DNA from: F2B08 sp046260445 | GTDB lineage: Bacteria; Actinomycetota; Actinomycetes; Actinomycetales; Dermatophilaceae | Direction of reading: 5' to 3' | DNA: 64,000 bases | Assembly: GCA_046260445.1 (NCBI GenBank) | Contig: JBHEPF010000178.1 | Location: forward strand, 17,703-81,702 | Shown here: piece after piece, positions 57,875 to 64,000 of the stretch | Numbering within the stretch: position 1 is the first letter of the stretch | Layout of the letters: every line of letters starts with the position of its first letter | Position numbers and translations under genes: made by a program | Notes under the pieces: model-generated | Databases searched by the model: none | Seen by the model: the letters and a program-made list of their open reading frames with translations, nothing else | Told to the model about the DNA's origin: nothing

Positions 57875-59131
57875 TCAGGGTATGCGTCGGGCGAGTCTGA
57901 CGTGCACGGCCCAGGCCATCGCGCCGATGGTCACCATCGCCAGAGCGGTGAGCGCCAGCATCAGCATCGAGCGCGCTGCGAGAGGGGTGATCGTCGCGGC
58001 GGCCGTCGCGTTCAGCGCCAGGGTGAGGAACGTCGCGAAGGACACCACGGTGCCGCGGGCGGCGGGGTAGACATCGAGGAGCATGAGCTGCAGCGTCGGG
58101 TAGGCCATCCCCGTGCCGAGCATGACGAGGCTCGGGCCGATGATCGCCCACGGCAGCCGGTCACCCACCGGCGAGGCGGCGATGGTGACGGAGGCGAGGG
58201 CCATCGCGAGGCAGAACGCCAGGCCATACGTGACGAGGCGACGTCCGGTGATGACCCCGGCGGCCCGACCGCTGATCCATGCGCCGATCGTCATCCCGCT
58301 GATCATCGGCAGGAAGAACTGCCAGTAGTCGAGCTCGCCGAGCCCGAGCAGGCCCTCGACGACGAGTGCCGCCCCGCCGATGTAGAGGAAGCTGCCTCCC
58401 ATGACCATCCCCGAGGCGATGGAGAGCCGCCAGACGGCGGCGGACCCGGTGACCCGCAGGAGGCTTCGCACGAGAGCGCCGACCCGCAGCGGCGTCCGGA
58501 GCTCCGGCGGGTGCGTCTCGGGCAGGGCGACGAGGACGAGGACGACGAGGAACAGCCCGAAGATGGCCTGGAACCCGAAGATGAGGGGCCAGTCGCCGAG
58601 CTGGAGGAGGCCGCCGGCGATGATCGGCGCCACGGCCGGGGCGATGCCGAAGATCATCGCCACCCGGCTCATCAGTCGCTGGGCGACCTTGCCGTCGAAC
58701 AGGTCTCGGATGACGGTCCGGCTGACGATGACGCCCGCGCCCGCGCTGAGGCCCTGGAGGACGCGGAAGAAGAGCAGCCAGCCGAAGCTCGGGGCGAAGG
58801 CTGCCGCGAGCGAGGCCGCCGCATACACCGCGACACCCCAGGTGAGCAGCGGACGTCGGCCGAGGGCGTCGGAGAGCGGACCGTGGAAGATGCTCATGAT
58901 CGCGAACGCGAGCATGTAGCTCGTGACGACCAGCTGCATCCGGGTCGAGGTGACGTCGAACTCCGCCGCCATCCGGCCGAAGGCCGGGAACGGGCTGTCG
59001 ATGCTGAACGGGCCGATCATCGACAGCCCGGCGATGACGGCCGGGATGACGATGCGGGCGCGGCGGGACCGTGGGTCGACGGGCTGGCTCGCGCGCTCGT
59101 CTGCGTCAGCCGGGCGGCCGGTCGGGGTCAC
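57875..59131 (-). CDS. Bcr/CflA-type MFS multidrug transporter
   Basis: The 418-aa protein has about twelve helices. FSIDSPFPAFGRMAAEFDVT and GPLSDALGRRPLLTWG (MFS loop 2-3) mark the Bcr/CflA group, together with RVLQGLSAGAGVIVSRTVIRDLF (motif C region). It probably exports hydrophobic compounds. GTG at 59131 lies 6 nt after AATACT on the minus strand (leaderless); the upstream extension of the frame has no protein character. The endonuclease IV gene follows after 5 bp. Confidence 0.9.
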   Translation of the reverse strand: MTPTGRPADADERASQPVDPRSRRARIVIPAVIAGLSMIGPFSIDSPFPAFGRMAAEFDVTSTRMQLVVTSYMLAFAIMSIFHGPLSDALGRRPLLTWGVAVYAAASLAAAFAPSFGWLLFFRVLQGLSAGAGVIVSRTVIRDLFDGKVAQRLMSRVAMIFGIAPAVAPIIAGGLLQLGDWPLIFGFQAIFGLFLVVLVLVALPETHPPELRTPLRVGALVRSLLRVTGSAAVWRLSIASGMVMGGSFLYIGGAALVVEGLLGLGELDYWQFFLPMISGMTIGAWISGRAAGVITGRRLVTYGLAFCLAMALASVTIAASPVGDRLPWAIIGPSLVMLGTGMAYPTLQLMLLDVYPAARGTVVSFATFLTLALNATAAATITPLAARSMLMLALTALAMVTIGAMAWAVHVRLARRIP

Positions 59132-59284
59132 TCGCCGAGTATTCCAGCAGGGTGGACTCAGGGTCGGATCAGGGACGAACCCGGGCGCCTCCGGGGAACA
59201 CGGGGGGCCTGGACAGGGTTTGATGGAACGAGAGCGCCGCATCCCGTGGCCCGTCGAAGCACCTCCGAAGGGGGCACTCCCACC

Positions 59285-59767
59285 ATGAATGTCAACGAGC
59301 AGCTCAAGGCCAAGATCGACGAGATCGACCTGGACACCAAGCTCACCCAGCTCACGGAGACGGCCTCCGTCTTCCTCGCGACCGCGAAGGAGCACGGGGG
59401 GTCACTCGTCCACGACAACCGCGCCAAGCTCGACGAGCTCATCGAGAAGGCCACCGCAGCCATCGACGAGAAGACCGAGGGCAAGTACCACGCCAAGGTC
59501 GAGAAGGCCCGGGCGTCCTTCGCGAATGGCCTGGACCTGCTCGAGGACACCCGGGGCGAGGATGCCCCCGGGTTCGACGAGACCGAGATGCACGCCGGTG
59601 AGGAGACCGGTCAGGGTGAGGGCGTCGACCTGCTGGACTCCACCGTTCGGCCAGAGTCCGCGTGGCAGACGACGGATTCCGCACCTTCTGCGGATACCCT
59701 GGCGGAGTCCGCGTCAGAACCGCATGACCCGCAGGCATGGGCGGACGAGACCGACAAGACGTCCTGA
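59285..59767 (+). CDS. MT0933-type antitoxin-family protein without adjacent toxin
   Basis: The 160-aa protein is helical, acidic and Lys/Glu-rich in the first 85 residues. KLDELIEKATAAIDEKTEGKYHAKVEKA matches the MT0933/Rv0909 antitoxin-like family as I know it. The C-terminal half is disordered and acidic. No polyketide-cyclase-like or other toxin gene follows; the next gene is 264 bp away. Toxin-antitoxin function is therefore doubtful. GAAGGGGG precedes ATG at 59285. Confidence 0.78.
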   Translation: MNVNEQLKAKIDEIDLDTKLTQLTETASVFLATAKEHGGSLVHDNRAKLDELIEKATAAIDEKTEGKYHAKVEKARASFANGLDLLEDTRGEDAPGFDETEMHAGEETGQGEGVDLLDSTVRPESAWQTTDSAPSADTLAESASEPHDPQAWADETDKTS

Positions 59768-59832
59768 CGGACTGTTCCTCAGACCACCTACGTGGCAGTG
59801 GCCTTGGCAGGGGCGACACGACGTAGGTTCCC

Positions 59833-59869
59833 GCACGGGCCGTCACCGCACAGCGGTGGCGGCCCGTGC
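59833..59869 (+). terminator. Hairpin terminator downstream of the MT0933-type gene
   Basis: GCACGGGCCGTCACCGC (59833-59849) pairs with 59853-59869 over 17 bp with one G-T wobble around ACA. TTGTCTT follows. The remaining gap to 60032 holds only the TAGCGT box of the next gene. Confidence 0.8.
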
Positions 59870-60031
59870 TTGTCTTCGGGCCGGTTCTCGTCCCCGTCCA
59901 GGGTGGGGCACACGGTCACTGGAAGCCGAGCTGTCCCGGTGCGGGGGCGTGGAGTCGGCCGCCGGACAGGTGCGCACTGTCACAGCCCGTCGTGGGGGAG
60001 GGTGTCGGGCACCGTCGCTAGCGTGGTCGGT

Positions 60032-60877
60032 ATGCCCGCCGCGACCGCCCCTGTCTCCGCACCCGTCCGGTCCTCCGACCGCCACATCGTCATCGCCTCC
60101 ATCGACGACGGCATCGCCAGGGTCGAGCTGGCCCGACCCGACAAGCTCAACGCCCTCACGCTCGGGACGCTCGACGGGCTGGTGGCGACCGCTCGAGAGC
60201 TGCGCGCGGACCGCACCCTGCGGGGGATCGTCCTCACCGGTCAGGGTCCGAGCTTCTGCGCGGGGCTCGACTTCGGCGTCGTGATGAAGGACCCGGCCGG
60301 GGTGGCCAGGGCCTTCGCGCCGAGACCGTGGCGTGGGACGAACACCTTCCAGGAGGCGTGCTGGGCGTGGCGACGGGTCCCCGTCCCGGTCGTCGCGGCC
60401 GTCCAGGGACACTGCTACGGCGGCGGCGTGCAGATCGCCCTCGGCGCCGACTTCCGGATCACGACCCCGGACGCGCAGTGGTCCGTCCTCGAGGCCAAGT
60501 GGGGTCTCATCCCCGACATGTCAGGTATCCAGGCGCTCTCGCAGCAGGTCGGCCTCGACGTGGCGAAGCGCCTCACCATGACCGGAGAGGTCATCACCGG
60601 CGCGGAGGCGGTCCGGCTCGGACTGGCGACCGAGACGAGCGATGACCCGGTGAGCGCCGCATACGACCTCATCCGTCAGATCAGCACCCGCTCGCCCGAC
60701 TCGGTCGCGGCGACCAAGCGGATCTTCGAACGGACCTGGACCGCCGGCGCCCGGCGCACGTTCCGCTGGGAGCGCTATGAGCAGGCGCTGCTCCTCGCGT
60801 CGAAGAACACCGCGATCGCGCGCAAGGCCGTCGCCGAGAAGGTGCCGGCGAAGTACCGGCCGCGGATCGTCCCCTGA
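60032..60877 (+). CDS. Enoyl-CoA hydratase/isomerase family protein
   Basis: The 281-aa crotonase fold has the oxyanion-hole loops LTGQGPSFCAGLDF (about 77-90) and VQGHCYGGGVQIALGADFRI (about 130-149). The second catalytic Glu is probably in VLEAKWGLIPDMSG (about 158-171); the first Glu position appears to be occupied by Gln. Hydration or isomerisation of a CoA ester is likely, but the substrate is unknown. ATG at 60032 is 7 nt after TAGCGT (60019-60024), a leaderless start, and lies within a GTATGC motif. Confidence 0.9.
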   Translation: MPAATAPVSAPVRSSDRHIVIASIDDGIARVELARPDKLNALTLGTLDGLVATARELRADRTLRGIVLTGQGPSFCAGLDFGVVMKDPAGVARAFAPRPWRGTNTFQEACWAWRRVPVPVVAAVQGHCYGGGVQIALGADFRITTPDAQWSVLEAKWGLIPDMSGIQALSQQVGLDVAKRLTMTGEVITGAEAVRLGLATETSDDPVSAAYDLIRQISTRSPDSVAATKRIFERTWTAGARRTFRWERYEQALLLASKNTAIARKAVAEKVPAKYRPRIVP

Positions 60878-60880
60878 CCG

Positions 60881-62041
60881 TCAGCCTGCGGTGAGGGTGA
60901 GCAGCGAGACCTCCGGCGGCACGAGGACGCGCGTGGGCGGACCCCACGTGCCCGCTCCGCGGCTGGTGTATGCGGTGGCCCCGCCGATCTCGTCGAGCCC
61001 GGCGGTCGTCGGGTTGGCCAGGGGCACGAGAAGGGTGAACGGCCAGATCTGACCGCCGTGGGTGTGCCCTGAGACCACGAGGTCGACCCCGGCCTCGCGC
61101 ACGACCGGGTCGTCCGCAGCGCCGGGCTGGTGCGACACGAGGATCGTCATCTCGCCGGGCCTGCTGAGGCCGAGGGCCGCGTCGAGGTCGGGCGCGAGTC
61201 CGGGGTCACCCGCAAATGACGCCTCGGCCCCGGTCGGGTCGCTGATCCCGGCGATGTGGAGCGTGGCCCCGCCCGCCAACACGTTGACGGCCTCGTTGAG
61301 GAGGGGCCGGATCCCGAGCCGCTCCCACCGGTCCACCCAGCCGGCTGCGTCCCCGGCGTAGTACTCGTGGTTGCCGGTCACCGCATACACCCCGTCGCGG
61401 GCGTCGAGGTCGGCGAGCGGGTCGAGCACCTCGCCGAACTGCTCGGTCGTCCCGTCGGTGAGGTCGCCGCCGAGCAGGACGACGTCAGGGGCTGCGGCGT
61501 TCGTCAGCGCCACGACCTCTGCGGTGAGGTCGGCGCCCCGGATCGGCCCGGCGTGGAGATCTGTGACGAGTGCGACCCGGTATCCCTCGAGCTGGGGCGG
61601 CAGGTCGGCGATCGCGACGGTCACCTCCCAGACCGAGAGGCGGCGGGCCTCGACGAGGCCGTAGGCGGTGACGAGCACGCTGCCGACGACGATGACGGGG
61701 ACCGTCCGGCGGTGCCAGGTGCGTCTGGCCTCCGGTCCTCGACGCAGGAGACGCAGCACGAGGGCCCCGAGAGCGCCGAGGGCGATGCCGAGGAGCAGGT
61801 AGAACGCCGTCGCCAGCCACGTCATCCCCAGCAAGCCGACGAGACGGGCCGGGCGACCGTCGAGGGCATCGACCTGGTAGGCGAAGCCGACGACGATCGC
61901 TCCGGCGAGGGCGGCAAGCAGCACGGCGGTGCCGACGCGCACCCACAGCGACGCATAACCAGGCGCCCGCACGAGGCGCCGGTAGAGGAGCAGCGCGAAC
62001 AGGGCGAGGATCGCGAGGGGGATGAGGAAGACCGCTGACAC
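60881..62041 (-). CDS. Membrane-anchored metallophosphoesterase, YkuE-like
   Basis: The 386-aa protein has four N-terminal hydrophobic helices (about 1-20, 32-55, 68-95, 112-132) and a calcineurin-like phosphoesterase domain (about 150-386). The metal-binding motifs are LVTDLHAGP, LLGGDLTDG, TGNHEYY and SGHTHGGQIW. The domain probably faces one side of the membrane; the substrate may be a phospholipid or nucleotide. GTG at 62041 is 6 nt after CATACT on the minus strand (leaderless). It is convergent with the crotonase gene, whose stop is 4 bp away. Confidence 0.9.
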   Translation of the reverse strand: MSAVFLIPLAILALFALLLYRRLVRAPGYASLWVRVGTAVLLAALAGAIVVGFAYQVDALDGRPARLVGLLGMTWLATAFYLLLGIALGALGALVLRLLRRGPEARRTWHRRTVPVIVVGSVLVTAYGLVEARRLSVWEVTVAIADLPPQLEGYRVALVTDLHAGPIRGADLTAEVVALTNAAAPDVVLLGGDLTDGTTEQFGEVLDPLADLDARDGVYAVTGNHEYYAGDAAGWVDRWERLGIRPLLNEAVNVLAGGATLHIAGISDPTGAEASFAGDPGLAPDLDAALGLSRPGEMTILVSHQPGAADDPVVREAGVDLVVSGHTHGGQIWPFTLLVPLANPTTAGLDEIGGATAYTSRGAGTWGPPTRVLVPPEVSLLTLTAG

Positions 62042-62410
62042 CGCCCCAGTATGCGGACCGTCCAGACTGCAGAAAGGAACCCGCGGATGTCCCGAGACCA
62101 GGCGGAACTGCCGAACTCAGGCTCAGCCGCATACCGAGGCGACATATCGGCATCCGGCCGCGGGAGAACCTGGGCCCGCCACGAACGACTGGTCTCGGCC
62201 CCGCTGAGCATCCCCACGAGGACCCGGGATGGGGGTTCGGGCAGAAAAAAGTCGAGAGGACTGTCTAAGACAGTCCTCTCGACCCCTCATCAGGCACCGC
62301 ATGCGCCGCGAGGCAGGGATTCGCAGCGTTGCTGGCAAACTCGATCTAATCAGAAGGTATGGGCAAAGTAAAGAGTCTCCTCGCAATGTGATTGTCCCTA
62401 CGCTGGAGCC
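62042..62410. other. 369-bp region with a hairpin-terminated minus-strand element and unusual composition
   Basis: The left part (62045-62240) contains two GTATGC/GCATAC motifs and an open plus-strand frame from ATG 62087 (95 codons, preceded by AAAGGA). Its Arg/Ser-rich product (MSRDQAELPNSGSAAYRGDI) is not recognised and may be chance. The right part (62241-62400) is distinctly richer in A and T than the rest of the window and holds a terminator that reads on the minus strand. TACGCT at 62399-62404 is the likely -10 of the downstream aminotransferase gene. Confidence 0.4.
62245..62283 (-). terminator. Intrinsic terminator reading leftwards
   Basis: GTCGAGAGGACTGTCT (62251-62266) and 62268-62283 are perfect 16-bp mirrors around one A. 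On the minus strand the hairpin is followed by TTTTTTCTGC, a textbook Rho-independent terminator and the only T-run of this kind I found. No protein gene ends just before it, so it may close a small RNA. Confidence 0.8.
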
Positions 62411-64000
62411 GTGCCCCAGCGACCGCCTCTCCTCGACTCCATCCGCGCCGGCCTCATCGGAGGGAACCAGATCGTGGCGGGACCCTATGGTCCGCGACGG
62501 GTGACCTACGCCGACTACACCGCTTCGGGTCGGGCCCTGTCCTTCATCGAGGACTACATCCACGACGTCGTCCTCCCGCTCTACGCCAACACGCACACCG
62601 AGTCCTCCGGCACGGGTCTTCAGACGAGCCGCTTCCGCGAGGAGGCTCGTCAGATCATCAAGCAGGCTGTCGGTGGGGACGAGTCGACGGCCGTGATCTT
62701 CGCCGGCTCGGGGTGCACCGGCGCGATCGCCAAGGTCATCGGCGTCCTCGGCCTGCGGATCCCCGCGGACCTGGACCGCACATACGGGCTGTCCGGTCAC
62801 ATCCCGGCGGAAGAGCGGCCGGTCGTGTTCATCGGCCCCTTCGAGCACCACTCCAACGAGCTGCCCTGGCGCGAGTCGATCGCCGACGTCGTCACCGTGC
62901 CCGAGGACGCCGACGGTCACATCGACCAGGAGGCGCTCACCGCGGCGCTCGTCCACTTCACCGACCGGCCGCTCAAGATCGGGTCGTTCTCCGCCGCGAG
63001 CAACGTCACCGGCATCGTGAGCGACACCCACGCCATCACCCGGCTGCTGCACGAGCACGGCGCGCTCGCGTTCTGGGACTTCGCGGCCGCCGCACCGTAT
63101 GTCGACGTCGAGATGAACGCTCGTGACGGGGACCGGGCGGCCGCCAAGGACGCGATCTTCCTCAGCCCACACAAGTTCGTCGGCGGGCCCAGCACACCCG
63201 GAGTGCTCGTCATCCGCCGTGAGCTCCTGACCAACTCCGTTCCGGACGTGCCCGGCGGCGGGACCGTCGCATACGTCAACCCGGACGACCACGTCTACCT
63301 CGCCGACCCGGAGGTGCGCGAGGAGGGCGGGACCCCGGCGATCGTCGACTCGATCCGGGCCGGTCTGGTCTTCCAGCTCAAGGAGGCGGTCGGGGTCGAG
63401 ACGATCAAGACCTTCGAGGACCACTACCTGCGGCGGGCGCTCGCGGTCTGGCTCGAGGAGCCGACGATGGAGATCCTCGGCAACCTCGACGCGGAGCGTC
63501 TCTCGATCGTCTCCTTCACCCTGCGCGCGCCCAGCGGGAGGCGACTGCACCATAACTACGTCGTGGCGTTGCTCAACGACCTGTACGGCATCCAGTCGCG
63601 GGGTGGCTGCTCCTGCGCCGGCCCGTACGGCCACCGGCTCCTCGGCATCGACCTCGAGACCTCGCACAGCTTCCAGCGCGAGATCTCCGTCGGGTGCGAG
63701 GGCATCAAGCCGGGCTGGGTGCGGGTCAACCTCAACTACTTCGTCGACGAGCCCGAGGTGGACTACGTCATCGAGGCGGTCCGCGACGTCGCCCGCGACG
63801 GGTGGCGGCTCCTGGGGGACTACACGTTCGACCCCGCCACCGGTCTGTGGCGGCACCGCCAGGGCGTGCTCGAGGTTGGCCCGCTGCCGCCGCAAGGCGA
63901 TCCCTTCCGCCTCGGTGCTGGCCAGCTCGGTCTCAGCGCGGGCCAAATCGAGGCGGCCGACTTGGCCGTGGCGAAAGAGATTGGCCACCAACTCCAGATT
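62411..64000 (+). CDS. Class V aminotransferase / cysteine desulfurase-like protein (3' end outside window or chimeric)
   Basis: This PLP enzyme of the NifS/SufS/Csd superfamily begins at GTG 62411, 6 nt after TACGCT. ADYTASGRALSFIEDYI opens the fold. The PLP lysine is in FLSPHKFVGGPSTPG (Lys near 255), and a Cys-containing loop SRGGCSCAGPYGHRLL lies near 395-410, where desulfurases carry their active Cys. The protein is longer than usual NifS-like enzymes. Recognisable sequence stops at DPATGLWRHRQG (about codon 485, near 63865). After that the frame stays open but reads as the antisense of a foreign gene. Confidence 0.85.
   Translation, partial: MPQRPPLLDSIRAGLIGGNQIVAGPYGPRRVTYADYTASGRALSFIEDYIHDVVLPLYANTHTESSGTGLQTSRFREEARQIIKQAVGGDESTAVIFAGSGCTGAIAKVIGVLGLRIPADLDRTYGLSGHIPAEERPVVFIGPFEHHSNELPWRESIADVVTVPEDADGHIDQEALTAALVHFTDRPLKIGSFSAASNVTGIVSDTHAITRLLHEHGALAFWDFAAAAPYVDVEMNARDGDRAAAKDAIFLSPHKFVGGPSTPGVLVIRRELLTNSVPDVPGGGTVAYVNPDDHVYLADPEVREEGGTPAIVDSIRAGLVFQLKEAVGVETIKTFEDHYLRRALAVWLEEPTMEILGNLDAERLSIVSFTLRAPSGRRLHHNYVVALLNDLYGIQSRGGCSCAGPYGHRLLGIDLETSHSFQREISVGCEGIKPGWVRVNLNYFVDEPEVDYVIEAVRDVARDGWRLLGDYTFDPATGLWRHRQGVLEVGPLPPQGDPFRLGAGQLGLSAGQIEAADLAVAKEIGHQLQI
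63854..64000 (-). CDS. Fragment resembling a NodT/OprM outer-membrane efflux protein (suspected chimeric join)
   Basis: Reading the minus strand from 64000 gives NLELVANLFRHGQVGRLDLA followed by RAETELASTEAEGIALRRQR and ANLEHALAV. This matches closely the helical hairpin typical of RND outer-membrane factors (pattern NRF-G-S-LD-ARAE-ELA-TEA---AL-RQRA-LEHALAVL). Those proteins belong to Gram-negative bacteria. Codon use here (CTC TTT, GAT TTG) is also less GC-biased. Similarity ends at about 63854, exactly where the plus-strand aminotransferase homology ends. Confidence 0.55.

Noticed and set aside
59223..59288. 21-codon ORF whose TGA overlaps the MT0933-type start
   Set aside because: The overlap is like the reported leaders, but no TANNNT box lies 6-7 nt before its ATG and the downstream gene has its own ribosome-binding site.
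62123..63853. Long minus-strand open frame under the aminotransferase gene, leading out of the NodT-like fragment
   Set aside because: Only the first about 50 codons (63,854-64,000) look like a protein; the rest is an antisense shadow that happens to remain open.

Overview
The window is high-G+C chromosomal DNA of an actinobacterium, most likely a Micrococcales member near Intrasporangiaceae (Janibacter, Knoellia, Ornithinimicrobium and similar). Signs of this are the codon bias, a mycothiol-type MDMPI enzyme, an MT0933-type antitoxin homologue, a cydABDC operon, a BkdABC set of mycobacterial type, an AlkB-rubredoxin fusion and many leaderless starts. I see no rRNA, tRNA, CRISPR array, prophage or complete insertion sequence. 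All family assignments come from reading the sequence; no database search was run.

Layout: 1-7.8 kb (minus) galE, a DUF2254 membrane protein and the cytochrome bd operon cydA-B-D-C, with cydC cut by the window edge. 7.9-17.3 kb: a PaaN-like aldehyde dehydrogenase, a small holin-like membrane protein, a HisC/Pat aminotransferase, a lipoprotein, the three-gene branched-chain 2-oxoacid dehydrogenase operon and an unrecognised 485-aa protein. 17.3-21.1 kb looks like a patch of different origin: a deleted coiled-coil gene, a large lipase-like hydrolase and an alkane monooxygenase fused to rubredoxin. 21.2-36.8 kb: transporters, a CopD-CtaG copper/oxidase-assembly fusion, a nitrilase-family hydrolase, MDMPI, acyl-CoA dehydrogenase, glutathione peroxidase, a DadA-like oxidoreductase, a double-GNAT/P450 pair, SelO and a MarR regulator. 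36.8-41 kb: YceI, an SDR, a LON-substrate-binding protein, a lipoprotein with an SxxK-like motif, and PPK2. 41.1-48.5 kb (minus): a tightly packed carotenoid operon (SDR, crtE, crtI, a crtB-idi fusion, crtT-like, crtU) with no lycopene cyclase. 48.5-57 kb: an unknown protein, two coupled CNNM/HlyC-type proteins behind a leaderless leader peptide, a broken DUF559 gene flanked by palindromic repeats, zwf, glyS and a VapBC module. 57-64 kb: endonuclease IV, a Bcr/CflA MFS pump, an orphan MT0933-type protein, a crotonase, a metallophosphoesterase and a class-V aminotransferase running off the window.

Several layers are not explained by the gene list. (1) At least three kinds of small palindromic element are present. 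One (core GTTGTCATGC...GCATGACAAC) occurs three times and brackets a degenerate DUF559 endonuclease-like gene. (2) The hexamer GTATGC/GCATAC is strongly over-represented, with deserts that include the alkB patch. (3) Many genes start 6-7 nt after a TANNNT-type -10 box (leaderless), and at least two such boxes drive very short ORFs whose stop overlaps the start of the real gene. (4) The last ~150 bases encode, on the minus strand, what reads as a Gram-negative NodT/OprM outer-membrane efflux protein. This is incompatible with the rest and suggests a chimeric join.
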